A stretch of 64,000 nucleotides of DNA, taken from NCBI GenBank assembly GCA_019639175.1, contig JAHBSK010000005.1, forward strand, positions 275,850-339,849, written 5' to 3'. This stretch comes from Acidobacteriota bacterium (lineage in GTDB: Bacteria > Acidobacteriota > Blastocatellia > Pyrinomonadales > Pyrinomonadaceae). Under the pieces are notes generated by a model, which saw only the letters and a program-made list of their open reading frames with translations, searched no databases and was not told where the DNA came from. The position numbers and the translations under genes were made by a program. Shown here one piece after another: positions 9,387-17,995 of the stretch (the stretch's first letter is position 1; each line of letters starts with the position of its first letter).

Positions 9387-10772
9387 CTATTTAGGAATTG
9401 CCGTTCTGTCCTTAAAGCTGTCGAACAGTTCGGTGTGTCGGCTGGTCAGCGGGATGAGCCTGCCGCCGATGAACATGTGCTGGATCTTTGTTCTCGGATC
9501 CAGAATGTCGCCGTCCGCAACCACAACATTTGCTATCTTTCCGACCTCTATCGAACCGAGTTTATCGGCAACGCCGAGTATCTCCGCCGGATTGAGCGTG
9601 ACCGAACGCAGAGCCTGCTCCGGTGTCAGCCCGAACGCTCCGGCAATGCCCGCCTGATACGGCAGGTCGCGAACTTCGCCGCCGCCCTCGCCGGTGGAAA
9701 CGGCGAATTTTATGCCCGCCGACTGCATCTTGCCAGGAGCGGCAAAATAATAGTCATACGGATAATCCTCGCTTGTCGGCAGCGAATAGATGTTCGTAAA
9801 GATAACGGCGATGTCGTTCCGTTTCAGGTCGTCAGCCGCTTTCCACGCTTCCTGTCCGCCGATGATGATGCCTTTCAGCTTCTGGTCGGCGACAAATTTC
9901 GCAACGCCCTTTATGTCTATCTCGCGTTCGGCAGTAAAGAAGATCGGCTTTTCGCCCGTGACATAGGGCACCAGAGCATCAAGCTGGGCATCGACGGCCG
10001 TGTACGGCAGCGACTTGTCCGCTTCGTATGCCGCGCGTGCCTTTTGGTAATTTTTTGCGGCCTCGAAAAGTTTTTTCAGTACGTCCAACTGTTCGTCACG
10101 CCGCCTGAGCGCCGTGTTGAAATCGGTCGGAGCACCGCCGCCGCCAAACCCGAACCGGCGTCCAGTGGATACTCGCGGAAAGTTTACGATCAGTCCGGCA
10201 TTTGGCACGACCGCCATTTCATCCTGCGTCGAACCGTTCAGGTTTATCAACGCCGCCTGTCCTGAGATCAGGCCGCCCGTCGGAAATGATATCACGGTCG
10301 TGATGCCGTTGATGCGGGTGACGTTGACGTGCGACGAATGCGGATTGACGCCTTTTATCGCACGGGCATTCGCATTGATGGTTCCAGTTTCCTGAACGTC
10401 CATCGTCGCATTGGCCCCGCCGGAGATCTCCGCCAAGCCAAGGTTTGTCGCTGCGTCTATCATTCCCGGAAAAACCGTCATGCCGTCGCCTTTTATGTTC
10501 TCCGCGTCACGCGGTATCTGTATCGAATCTCCGACAGCCGCTATTTTGCCGTCGCGGATGAGGACGCTTCCCTTTTCGATGACCTCGCCCGAAACCGTTA
10601 CGATCCTTGCATTGGTTATGGCAAATGTCCCGGCCCGGCCGGTCTTGTTCTGCTGTGAACCGTCGCTCTGGGCCGAAACGCTGCCTGCCGCAAGCATCAC
10701 CATAGCCAATACGGCAACCGACCCTGACCGAAGGAGTACGGCAATTTTTTTACTGATATTAAAGTTCTTCAT
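9387..10772 (-). CDS. Exported amidohydrolase-like protein lacking the metal-binding HxH motif
   Basis: The 461-residue protein has a signal peptide (hydrophobic run then AGSVSAQ) and the composite architecture of imidazolonepropionase-type amidohydrolases: an N-terminal beta sandwich (TNARIVTVSGEVIEKGSVLIRDGKI), TIM barrel, and C-terminal VTLNPAEILGVADKLGSIEVGKIANVVV. Yet where active family members read GxIDxHxH it reads GMIDAATNLGL, and GGQEAW stands in a later barrel position. Metal ligands are therefore missing and hydrolase activity is doubtful. ATG 10772 lies one base past the stop of the upstream gene, with GGAGG about 10 bases upstream, so the two are translationally coupled. It is last in a three-gene operon. 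Confidence 0.85.
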   Translation of the reverse strand: MKNFNISKKIAVLLRSGSVAVLAMVMLAAGSVSAQSDGSQQNKTGRAGTFAITNARIVTVSGEVIEKGSVLIRDGKIAAVGDSIQIPRDAENIKGDGMTVFPGMIDAATNLGLAEISGGANATMDVQETGTINANARAIKGVNPHSSHVNVTRINGITTVISFPTGGLISGQAALINLNGSTQDEMAVVPNAGLIVNFPRVSTGRRFGFGGGGAPTDFNTALRRRDEQLDVLKKLFEAAKNYQKARAAYEADKSLPYTAVDAQLDALVPYVTGEKPIFFTAEREIDIKGVAKFVADQKLKGIIIGGQEAWKAADDLKRNDIAVIFTNIYSLPTSEDYPYDYYFAAPGKMQSAGIKFAVSTGEGGGEVRDLPYQAGIAGAFGLTPEQALRSVTLNPAEILGVADKLGSIEVGKIANVVVADGDILDPRTKIQHMFIGGRLIPLTSRHTELFDSFKDRTAIPK

Positions 10773-10773
10773 T

Positions 10774-12225
10774 TTACCGATTACCTCCGTCATTTTCGGT
10801 GTGGGTGTCACCCGTCTTTTCCTGATCCGCGTGGTCGCGGTCGTGTACAATGCTTTCACGCGGTATGCGTGGGCCTGCTCCACCGCCGGGACCCGCAGCC
10901 GGGCCGGAGTTCATCTTGTCCTTTAGCAACGCTGCCTTTTCCGCCTCAGCGGCAGTGCGACGCTGTGCATCAGCCGTGCGGTCAAAATAGACCTCGCCTT
11001 CGATCATCGTCGTTTCAACACGTGAGTAAGGGCTGAACGGATGGCCTGTCCAGATAACGACATCGCCGTCCTTTCCGACCTCGATCGATCCGGTGCGTTT
11101 GCCTATGCCAAGCTGTATCGCCGGATTGAGCGTGACCATCTTTAACGCGTCCTCTTCGGGAACGCCGCCATATTTCATCGCCTTTGCCGCGTCCAGATTC
11201 AGACGGCGGATGCGCTCGTCGGAATCGGAATTGATCGAGACCACAATTCCCTGTTTCCAGAGCATATATGCCGTGAACGGAATGGCGTCGTAGCCTTCGA
11301 TCTTATATGACCAACTGTCGATAAAGATCGAAACACCGGCGCCGTGTTTTGCTATCTCCGGCGCGAATTTATAAGTTTCCAGTCCGTGCTGTAACGTGCC
11401 GACCTTAAAGCCGAACTCATCCGCTATCTTCAGCAGGTTCAGTTGCTCGTCGGAACGATATCCGTGGGCGTGGACGATCCTTTTCCCCTCAAGTATCTCT
11501 ACCAGCGGTTCAAGCTCCAGGTCGCGTCGCGGCGGCGTTTTGGTCTTTTTGGCGTTAAAATCCGCCCATGCCTGCCGGTAATCGCGTGCCCTCGTAAAAG
11601 CGTCGCGAATGGTTTCGACAACGCCCATTCTCGTTCGCGGATAACGCGGCGTCTGGCCCGGGATATTGAAATTGGAACGCTTGACGTTCTCGCCCGTGGC
11701 GAATTTTATGCCCGGAGGTGCATCCTTTACCAAAAAATCATCCTTGCCCTTGCCCCATTTGAATTTGACGGTCGCGCTCTGTCCGCCTATCGAGTTCGCC
11801 GAACCGTGCAGCAGCAATGCCGCCGTCGTTCCGCCCGCCAATGCCCGATAGATCGAGATGTCATCCGTATCGAGGGCGTCCTTGACGTCGGTCATCGAGG
11901 TCACTGAGAACGATGATTCATTTATCGCGTCAAGCATCGCGTGGGAATGCGCGTCGATTATGCCCGGCGTCACATATTTGCCGGTCGCGTCTATGACACG
12001 TGCCGATGCGCTGCTAAGATTTTTGCCGATCCGGGCTATCTTGCCGCCCTGAATAAGGATGTCCGTGTTCTCAAGCGTTCCCCGTGCGGCGGTCATGACC
12101 GTCGCATTCTTTATCAGCACGTCACCGCTCTGCGCCGTTGCGGCAGGAGCGGCGAACACGCAAAGGGCCGCGAACACAAGAAAAATTGATGTCTTTCTCA
12201 TTATTTTCTCTTTTACTAACAACAT
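10774..12225 (-). CDS. Exported amidohydrolase with intact metal-binding motif
   Basis: The product has 483 residues with a signal peptide ending near PAATAQ. It keeps the catalytic pattern of the superfamily: GIIDAHSHAM (HxH) after the first barrel strand, then IVHAHGYRSDEQ, LQHGLE, and a SDSDE aspartate segment, with C-terminal TLNPAIQLGIGKRTGSIEVGKDGDVVIW. It is the only one of the three tandem relatives with these ligands. A Pro/Gly-rich C-terminal tail follows. GGAGG lies about 10 bases before this ATG; an internal ATG at 12201 is an alternative that would shorten the n-region. Likely periplasmic; substrate unknown, possibly cyclic amides or dipeptides. Confidence 0.88.
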   Translation of the reverse strand: MLLVKEKIMRKTSIFLVFAALCVFAAPAATAQSGDVLIKNATVMTAARGTLENTDILIQGGKIARIGKNLSSASARVIDATGKYVTPGIIDAHSHAMLDAINESSFSVTSMTDVKDALDTDDISIYRALAGGTTAALLLHGSANSIGGQSATVKFKWGKGKDDFLVKDAPPGIKFATGENVKRSNFNIPGQTPRYPRTRMGVVETIRDAFTRARDYRQAWADFNAKKTKTPPRRDLELEPLVEILEGKRIVHAHGYRSDEQLNLLKIADEFGFKVGTLQHGLETYKFAPEIAKHGAGVSIFIDSWSYKIEGYDAIPFTAYMLWKQGIVVSINSDSDERIRRLNLDAAKAMKYGGVPEEDALKMVTLNPAIQLGIGKRTGSIEVGKDGDVVIWTGHPFSPYSRVETTMIEGEVYFDRTADAQRRTAAEAEKAALLKDKMNSGPAAGPGGGAGPRIPRESIVHDRDHADQEKTGDTHTENDGGNR

Positions 12226-12243
12226 TTTACCTGGCCCTCCTGT

Positions 12244-13908
12244 TTACGGGTTCCTTGTGCCCGAGAACGGAACAGCTCCCTGATCCGTGTTAATGGTGCC
12301 GGAAATGGCATTTCCCGTCACCGATCCCGTTACGTCAATGTTTATACTGACGCCGCCATAAGGTACGACCGCGCTGAAACTGAATGAATTTCCGGTTATC
12401 CTGCCGTTCTGAATCTCGGAATTTCCCATCGCGGTTCGCAGTTGGCCCGTAAAAGTAGTGCCTGTGGATGTTATCACCAGCGTCGCGGGCATTGATTCGC
12501 CCGGCACCTCGATAGTTATGGAATAGGTGCCGCCAAGCGATGCGGCGGAAGGCTGGCCGGGTTGGCCCGGCCCTTGCGGGCCTCTTCCTCGTCCGGGTTG
12601 GGCCGCAGGCCTTTCTTTTTGTTCAAAGACCTTTCCGTCAACTATGACGTGCGTGACCGTCCGTTCTTTGGCAAATACATCGCCCCGCGTCACCACCAGA
12701 TTGGCGATCTTTCCTTTTTCGACCGAGCCGGTCAGGTTGTCAACGCCAAAAATTTCCGCTCCGGACAGCGTGAACGCCCTCAACGCCGCGTCAGCCGAAA
12801 GGCCTTCGTCAATGGCGTATCCGAGATTGGTGAAAACGTCGTTCACATTGGTCAGGTCACCGGTTTGAAATGCGATCTTGACACCGGCCTGAACCAGCCT
12901 TGCTGCGCCCTTAGGCGTTTCCGCCCTCATCCGCAGCGTGGAAAGATTGTCAGGATCGGCCTCAGGCGCAGACGGAGCGGTTCCCTTCGGAAAATTAAGC
13001 GAAACCAGAACGGGAACATTCTGCTCCTTTATCCTAGCCGCCTGTTTCCATGCTTCGTGTCCGCCGGAAATGACCGCTTTCAGGTTAAATTCCCGTGCAA
13101 GGTCCAGCGTTCTTACGATCTCTCTTTCAGTATTCGCGTTGAATACGATCGGCATCTGTCCGTTTATCACCGGATAAAGTGCCGTCAGCGATGCGTCGGC
13201 CTCGGGCCGCCTCAGCCCGCGCGGATCGGCGGCGTGAAGCCGTTCGATCTCCTGCTGACGTTTTGCGTCGTGCAAAAGCTGCCTGAACGCCGAAAATGTA
13301 CCGATCAGCGATGCCGGATATTGGCCGCCGCCGATGGTCCTGTAAGAAAAGTTCTGCGAAGCAGGCGAACGAATTATCATCGCCGAGACGCGGTCGCCGG
13401 CCAGATTTGCCACCAGCGAGGCTCCGGTGAATATGCCGGTTCTGCCCGTTATCACGGCTGTGGTGATGCCCGCGTTTCGCACGGCCTCAAACTGGCTGTC
13501 GCCGGACTTGAAAACATCCGCCGCCTGAAATTCGGGCCGCAGGCCGACAGGATAATTGGAGATGCCGTCTAGCGGAGGACGCTGGGCCGCAGCACCGCCG
13601 CCGCCCGGCCCGCCTCCGCCCTGCTGGCCCGCCGGTGCGGGCATTCCCAATGTAGAGGCGGTGTCGATCAGTCCCGGATACACGGTCAAACCGGTTCCGT
13701 CAATGACCCTCGCGTCCGCCGGCACACGCACATCGGCACCGACGGCCTCGATCAGCCCGTCTCTTATCACAACGCTGCCTGTCTGAATGGTCGATCCCGA
13801 CACGGTCACGATCCGGGCGTTCGTTATCGCCACGGATTGAGCCTCGGCAGAGTTTCCCAAAAACATCACGACCGCCGCAAAAGCGAGCAAGAGAAACTTT
13901 ATTTTCAT
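12244..13908 (-). CDS. Exported amidohydrolase-like protein with C-terminal beta domain
   Basis: First gene of the trio, 554 residues, with signal peptide (LLLAFAAVVMFLGNSAEAQ). The amidohydrolase core is recognisable (ITNARIVTVSGSTIQTGSVVIRDG at the start; LSGAEIFGVDNLTGSVEKGKIANLVV later), but the HxH site reads GLIDTASTLGM; a histidine survives only in GGHEAW. After the core, a Pro/Gly/Gln-rich linker (about residues 435-455) leads to a roughly 100-residue beta-rich domain of Thr/Gly/Ser strands. It probably forms a complex or scaffold with the active paralogue next door, which is an inference. No Shine-Dalgarno site is evident. Confidence 0.8.
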   Translation of the reverse strand: MKIKFLLLAFAAVVMFLGNSAEAQSVAITNARIVTVSGSTIQTGSVVIRDGLIEAVGADVRVPADARVIDGTGLTVYPGLIDTASTLGMPAPAGQQGGGGPGGGGAAAQRPPLDGISNYPVGLRPEFQAADVFKSGDSQFEAVRNAGITTAVITGRTGIFTGASLVANLAGDRVSAMIIRSPASQNFSYRTIGGGQYPASLIGTFSAFRQLLHDAKRQQEIERLHAADPRGLRRPEADASLTALYPVINGQMPIVFNANTEREIVRTLDLAREFNLKAVISGGHEAWKQAARIKEQNVPVLVSLNFPKGTAPSAPEADPDNLSTLRMRAETPKGAARLVQAGVKIAFQTGDLTNVNDVFTNLGYAIDEGLSADAALRAFTLSGAEIFGVDNLTGSVEKGKIANLVVTRGDVFAKERTVTHVIVDGKVFEQKERPAAQPGRGRGPQGPGQPGQPSAASLGGTYSITIEVPGESMPATLVITSTGTTFTGQLRTAMGNSEIQNGRITGNSFSFSAVVPYGGVSINIDVTGSVTGNAISGTINTDQGAVPFSGTRNP

Positions 13909-13961
13909 ATCTAATGTAAGGATTGAATGATCTGAACAGCTTTTTCAGTTGTTTACGCAAA

Positions 13962-13989
13962 ATCATAGATGAAATGTTTCAGAAAGCAA
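13962..13989 (-). promoter_or_regulatory. Sigma-70-like promoter of the amidohydrolase operon
   Basis: Minus strand TTGCTT (13984-13989) and TATGAT (13962-13967) are spaced 16 bp, four and five of six consensus positions. The expected start near 13955 gives a leader of about 47 bases to the ATG at 13908. Confidence 0.4.
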
Positions 13990-13996
13990 AGCGGCA

Positions 13997-14025
13997 TCGA
14001 AATGAAATCGGAAATAAGTTAGAAT
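13997..14025 (+). promoter_or_regulatory. Promoter of the DCC gene, predicting a leaderless transcript
   Basis: TAGAAT at 14020-14025 is one mismatch from the -10 consensus, with TCGAAA (13997-14002) 17 bp upstream. The expected start, around 14032, falls essentially on the ATG at 14033. Confidence 0.4.
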
Positions 14026-14032
14026 TTTTTTA

Positions 14033-14428
14033 ATGGGAGCTATCATACTTTTTGACGGCGTGTGCAATTTTTGCAATGGTTCGGTCAATTTTGTCATCGA
14101 ACACGACAAGGCCGGTTATTTCAAATTTGCCCCGCTGCAATCAGAGGCCGGAGAAAAACTCGCCGCCGAACACGGCATCTCGCGGATAGAGACCGATTCG
14201 GTGATACTGATAGAGGACGGCAAGGCATACACGCTCTCAACGGCGGCGTTGCGGATCGCCAGAAAACTTGACGGCATCTGGTCGGCGGCGTACGCAGGCA
14301 TCATAGTGCCTCGCCCGATACGCAACCTGTTCTATAAGCTGTTCGCAAAGAACCGCTATCGTTTTTTCGGCAGAACCGAAGCGTGTATGATGCCGACACC
14401 GGACCTCCGCGCAAGATTTTTGGGCTGA
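14033..14428 (+). CDS. DCC-family thiol-disulfide oxidoreductase (DUF393, YuxK-like)
   Basis: The 131-residue protein opens with the family motif DGVCNFCN (Asp8, Cys11, Cys14), giving a thioredoxin-like CxxC site at the N-terminus. The rest fits the family: FAPLQSEAG, the SVILIEDGKAYTLSTAALRIARKL segment, and a C-terminal RYRFFG. DCC proteins are predicted redox enzymes of the thioredoxin fold; their substrates are not well defined. The gene sits just upstream of mutS2; its stop precedes the mutS2 ATG by 32 bases. No Shine-Dalgarno site; the promoter abuts the ATG. No signal peptide, so probably cytoplasmic. Confidence 0.88.
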   Translation: MGAIILFDGVCNFCNGSVNFVIEHDKAGYFKFAPLQSEAGEKLAAEHGISRIETDSVILIEDGKAYTLSTAALRIARKLDGIWSAAYAGIIVPRPIRNLFYKLFAKNRYRFFGRTEACMMPTPDLRARFLG

Positions 14429-14460
14429 CTTATACAGCAACTTCCGGACAGTGTATCGAA

Positions 14461-17055
14461 ATGAGTTTCTCGCTGAACATACTTGAATTTGAAAAGCTCC
14501 TTGAGCTGGTCAGCCGCCACGCCCAGACGCCTATGGGCGGCGCTCTGGTAAAGGAGCTGCGCCCTAAAACAAACAACAGCGATCTGGAACGCGAACTTTC
14601 TGCCATTTCCGAGACGATCCTTTTGAACGAGGAAAAACAGGTCGTGTGGTCATTCAGCGGCTTGCAGGATCCGGCGGACGCCATCGCCATATTGCGGATA
14701 AGGAACACATCGCTGGAACCGAACCTTTTGCTTGAGGTGTCCCGCGTGGCAAATCAGGCAATTTTCGCACGGTCTGCCATTCAGCCCGAAAAGGAATTTG
14801 TGCCCGTTCTTTGGTCGCTGGTCGAAACGATCCCGCCTTCGCTGCTGGCAACGCTTGAAAAGATCGGCCGCAAGATACTTCCCGGCGGCGAGATAGACGA
14901 CACGGCATCGCCCGAACTCGCACGGCTTCGACGCGAGATAAACGCACAGCGTTCGCGGCTGACGCGTTCGCTGGAATCGGTGATGAGAAATTCCGGCGAC
15001 GCCATTCAGGACGAACTGGTCACAATGCGAAACGACCGCTTTGTCATTCCGGTCAAATCGGATTTTCGCGGAAAGGTCGGCGGCGTCGCTCACGGCTTTT
15101 CTTCAAGCGGCCAGACGGTTTTCATTGAACCGCTCGAAGCAATCGAAGCGAACAACGAACTCCAGAACCTGAAAGGAAAAGAAGAACGCGAAATAGCAAG
15201 GATATTGTTCGATCTGACGGAAGAGCTTCGCGAACAGCTGCCCGCCATCGAAGCCGCTGTTGATGCCGTCGGCAAACTTGACCTCATAAAAGCAAAGGTT
15301 GAATTTGCCCGAAAGTTCAACGCCGTCGTACCCGAAATTTCCGATGACGGCACGCTCGAACTCATCGACGCACGCCACCCGCTTTTAGAAGAGAACTTGC
15401 GCACTGCGAAGACGGAAGAAGTGGGGGAGAAGGAAAGTGTGGGAGTAGAGGGAAAAAATCCGCGATCCGCGATCCGCGATCCGCAATCGGACGGTCCGCG
15501 ATCAGAGGTCGTTCCATCCAGCCTTACCCTAACCGCCGACCGCTCGGTGATGATAATCTCCGGCGCGAATGCCGGCGGCAAAACGGTCGTGCTGAAGACC
15601 GCAGGACTGCTCAGCCTGATGGCAATTTCGGGTCTGCCGGTTCCGGCAAAAGAGGCTCGCGTGCCGTTCTATCGTTCGATACTGGCGGACATTGGCGACC
15701 ACCAATCGCTGAGCGCCAACCTTTCGACATTTTCATCGCATATGTCCAACATCGCCGACATGATGCGCGAATGCGTGCCGCCCTCGCTTGTGCTTCTTGA
15801 CGAGGCAGGCACAGGGACCGACCCTGAAGAAGGCTCGGCGCTTGGCGTGGCGATAGTCGATCATTTTCGGCAAAAGCAGGCTCAGGTCATAGCCTCGACC
15901 CACTATCGCGGCCTGAAAATGTATGCTGCCAACGACCCGAACGTCATCAACGCCTCGGTCGAATTTGACGAACGAACGCTGCAGCCGACGTATAAATTGC
16001 TGATCGGTCTGGCAGGAGCTTCTTCGGGCATCGAGATCGCCGGGCGCTTCGGCATTTTGCCCGAAGTGATAGATGCGGCGCGTCAAAATCTGGACATATC
16101 CGCACAGCAGGCTGAGGAATATTTGGCAAAACTCCAGACCGAAACCCGCCGTGCCGAAGACCTCCGCATCGCCCTCGAAGAAGAACGCGAAGCGACCGCG
16201 ATGAAATATGCAGGGCTTGAGGTCGAGGCCGCCAAAAAGGAAAAGGCGAGGCAAAAGGAATTTGAGCGAAAGCTTGCCGAAACGCTTGATTCGTTTGAAC
16301 GTCAGTCAAAAGCGTTCATCCAAAGCATTGAGGACAAAGCGCTTCGCAACAAACTCGAAAAGGAACGCTCCGCCCGAAAGGCCGAACTCAACCGCGCCAT
16401 CCTCGCAAAATTAAATGACACAGAAACACGCCGACACGCCGGCACGACAAAGTCAGAACCGGGAGCGATAGCGACCGGGTTTTTGGGCGGCCAACGCTCA
16501 GACACAGACCCCGTATCAAGAACGCACGGAGCATCCGCTTCCGACGATTCCGCATTCCGCGATCCGCATTCCGCAATCCCCACGGTCGGTTCGCGTGTCA
16601 TCACCACATTCGGCACAACCGGCACCATCGAAAAGCTCGACAAAGACACCGCCGAGGTCCTCGTCGGCAATATGCGGCTCCGTCAAAAATTGTCCGACCT
16701 CCGCCCCGCAGCAGACAGAGCAGACCGCCATCGGCAGACTGAAACACGAGGAAGCGTGTCATCAAAACCCTCTTCCGCCACACTGCAAAAGCCTGTTGAT
16801 CCCGCCGACGCCTCAGCCGAACTGAACCTCATCGGCCGCACCACTGCCGAGGCCGAATACGAACTCGACCGCTTCATCGACGAAGCCTACATGGCGTCGC
16901 TGCCCCGCATCCGCATCATCCACGGCTACGGAACCGGCGCCCTGAAAAACTTCGTCCACCACACCCTCAAAAACCACGAACTCATCAAAAGCTACACTTT
17001 TGCATCTTCTAACGAAGGCGGCAACGGTGCTACAATAGCAGAGCTAAAACTCTGA
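14461..17055 (+). CDS. mutS2: Endonuclease MutS2 with two low-complexity insertions
   Basis: MutS2 is a MutS-family ATPase with a C-terminal Smr nuclease domain that acts on branched DNA and, in some bacteria, on stalled ribosomes. ATG 14461 begins MSFSLNILEFEKLL, the normal start; an upstream in-frame ATG overlaps the previous gene. Walker A GANAGGKT is near residue 368, Walker B LLDEAGTGTDP near 445, Smr near 783-864 with HGYGTG intact. The usual LDLRG/LDxH segment reads LNLIGRT. Two in-frame inserts, about residues 320-353 and 650-706, are translated from tandem repeats of the kind found in spacers elsewhere in the window; they fall before Walker A and before the KOW-like/Smr end. Confidence 0.95.
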   Translation: MSFSLNILEFEKLLELVSRHAQTPMGGALVKELRPKTNNSDLERELSAISETILLNEEKQVVWSFSGLQDPADAIAILRIRNTSLEPNLLLEVSRVANQAIFARSAIQPEKEFVPVLWSLVETIPPSLLATLEKIGRKILPGGEIDDTASPELARLRREINAQRSRLTRSLESVMRNSGDAIQDELVTMRNDRFVIPVKSDFRGKVGGVAHGFSSSGQTVFIEPLEAIEANNELQNLKGKEEREIARILFDLTEELREQLPAIEAAVDAVGKLDLIKAKVEFARKFNAVVPEISDDGTLELIDARHPLLEENLRTAKTEEVGEKESVGVEGKNPRSAIRDPQSDGPRSEVVPSSLTLTADRSVMIISGANAGGKTVVLKTAGLLSLMAISGLPVPAKEARVPFYRSILADIGDHQSLSANLSTFSSHMSNIADMMRECVPPSLVLLDEAGTGTDPEEGSALGVAIVDHFRQKQAQVIASTHYRGLKMYAANDPNVINASVEFDERTLQPTYKLLIGLAGASSGIEIAGRFGILPEVIDAARQNLDISAQQAEEYLAKLQTETRRAEDLRIALEEEREATAMKYAGLEVEAAKKEKARQKEFERKLAETLDSFERQSKAFIQSIEDKALRNKLEKERSARKAELNRAILAKLNDTETRRHAGTTKSEPGAIATGFLGGQRSDTDPVSRTHGASASDDSAFRDPHSAIPTVGSRVITTFGTTGTIEKLDKDTAEVLVGNMRLRQKLSDLRPAADRADRHRQTETRGSVSSKPSSATLQKPVDPADASAELNLIGRTTAEAEYELDRFIDEAYMASLPRIRIIHGYGTGALKNFVHHTLKNHELIKSYTFASSNEGGNGATIAELKL
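15455..15510. repeat. GATCCGC tandem units inside mutS2
   Basis: Four near-perfect 8-bp units of the form CGATCCGC followed by CAATCGGACGGTCCGCGATCAG are read in frame. The same unit type occurs intergenically at 43441-43474. Confidence 0.8.
16416..16580. repeat. Composite degenerate repeats inside mutS2
   Basis: Three different repeat types lie in series: ACACAGAAACACGCC-like units (16418-16446), a GAGCGATAGCGACCGGG segment (about 16463-16480), and ATTCCGC/GATCCGC units (16548-16579). All are translated in frame as low-complexity sequence. Confidence 0.7.
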
Positions 17056-17110
17056 GAATGTCAGAAGAACCGTGATAACATATATCTAATAAAACGTAGG
17101 TATGTAATTC

Positions 17111-17374
17111 ATGCACACACAACAGGAAATATACGAACAGGCAGTAATTCTGCCTTATGAAGAACGGAAAAACCTGATCAGAGACCTTGAAAAAAGTCTG
17201 CGGAACGGAACCGGAACACCGGATATTGCCGACGAAATAGAGCTTTCTGTCGAAGAGCGAGAAAAGATCGTAAACAGATTGCGCGGAATAGCCGCCGTTC
17301 CCGGCAAACGGCCTCCGACTGACGAAGAAGCGAAGGAAGCATATTATTCCTATCTGGCGGAGAAATATAAGTAA
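17111..17374 (+). CDS. Putative antitoxin of a PIN-type toxin-antitoxin pair
   Basis: The product has 87 residues and is highly charged, with two predicted helical parts: an N-terminal YEQAVILPYEERKNLIRDLEKSL, resembling the helical segment of small antitoxins that act on PIN toxins, and a C-terminal acidic PPTDEEAKEAYYSYLAEKYK that would suit binding in a toxin groove. No ribbon-helix-helix or AbrB fold could be recognised. The role rests mainly on context: its stop overlaps the start of the PIN gene by one base (TAATG), a typical antitoxin-first arrangement. The pair lies 55 bases downstream of mutS2. Confidence 0.6.
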   Translation: MHTQQEIYEQAVILPYEERKNLIRDLEKSLRNGTGTPDIADEIELSVEEREKIVNRLRGIAAVPGKRPPTDEEAKEAYYSYLAEKYK

Positions 17375-17811
17375 TGCGTATTCTGCTGGATACTAACGTC
17401 GTACTTGATTTTCTGCTTTGCCGCACCGAAGGTTTTGCCATGGCTGACCAGATATTTTTTCATCTGCAAAATCGGGAATTCGATGGTTACGTGAATCCGA
17501 TCACTCCTCTTAATGCTTTTTATACATGCCGAAAAGAGATCGGAAAACCGGCGGCTGCCCAATCCGTACAAGATATACTCAGATTGGTTTACATTGCCCC
17601 TACTGACAAAACGGTATTGACCGATGCATTTGGTATGGGCTTCTCCGACTACGAAGACGCCGTTCAATGCGCCTCCGCCGTTGCTGCCGGTCTGGACGCT
17701 ATCGTCACCAGAAACACAAAGGATTTCAAGAACTCACCGATACCCGTTTATTCACCTGCGGAATTTCTCAACACATTAAACACCGAAGCCAAAGAAAACA
17801 CCGAGGAATGA
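17374..17811 (+). CDS. PIN-domain ribonuclease toxin (VapC-like)
   Basis: The 145-residue protein begins LLDTNVVLDFLL, with the first PIN acidic residue at Asp6, and continues with the central SDYEDAVQCASAVAAGLDAIVTRNTKDF, which holds the further Asp/Glu metal ligands and the final strand TRN-KDF. PIN proteins of this type are Mg-dependent RNases, often toxins. It starts by a one-base overlap with its presumed antitoxin. The C-terminal NTEAKENTEE is encoded by AACACCGAAG-like repeated units (17778-17808), so the tail may be a repeat-derived addition. Target RNA unknown. Confidence 0.8.
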   Translation: MRILLDTNVVLDFLLCRTEGFAMADQIFFHLQNREFDGYVNPITPLNAFYTCRKEIGKPAAAQSVQDILRLVYIAPTDKTVLTDAFGMGFSDYEDAVQCASAVAAGLDAIVTRNTKDFKNSPIPVYSPAEFLNTLNTEAKENTEE

Positions 17812-17888
17812 ACATCCTCACCTCATTACTCTTTCCGGGATGGCTACGCCGCCGCCATCGCGGACATGAAGATTTGAAACTTTTTAGA

Positions 17889-17916
17889 TTGTCTGACGTG
17901 ATAAGAATTGTAGAAT
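17889..17916 (+). promoter_or_regulatory. Promoter candidate for the exported paralogue pair
   Basis: TTGTCT (17889-17894) and TAGAAT (17911-17916) are 16 bp apart. Start near 17923 would give a leader of about 70 bases to the ATG at 17996. Confidence 0.35.
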
Positions 17917-17995
17917 AGCTTTGCGGTCGCATCTGTCGCCGTCAAAGAGATCGTGCCTTTAGAACTCTAAGAAAAAAATAATTCGGTTTTCACTC

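Noticed and set aside
9294..10265. 323-codon plus-strand open frame
   Set aside because: Runs across the bidirectional terminator and antisense to an amidohydrolase gene.
12562..13572. 336-codon plus-strand open frame
   Set aside because: Antisense to an amidohydrolase gene; Arg/Cys-rich and without family similarity.
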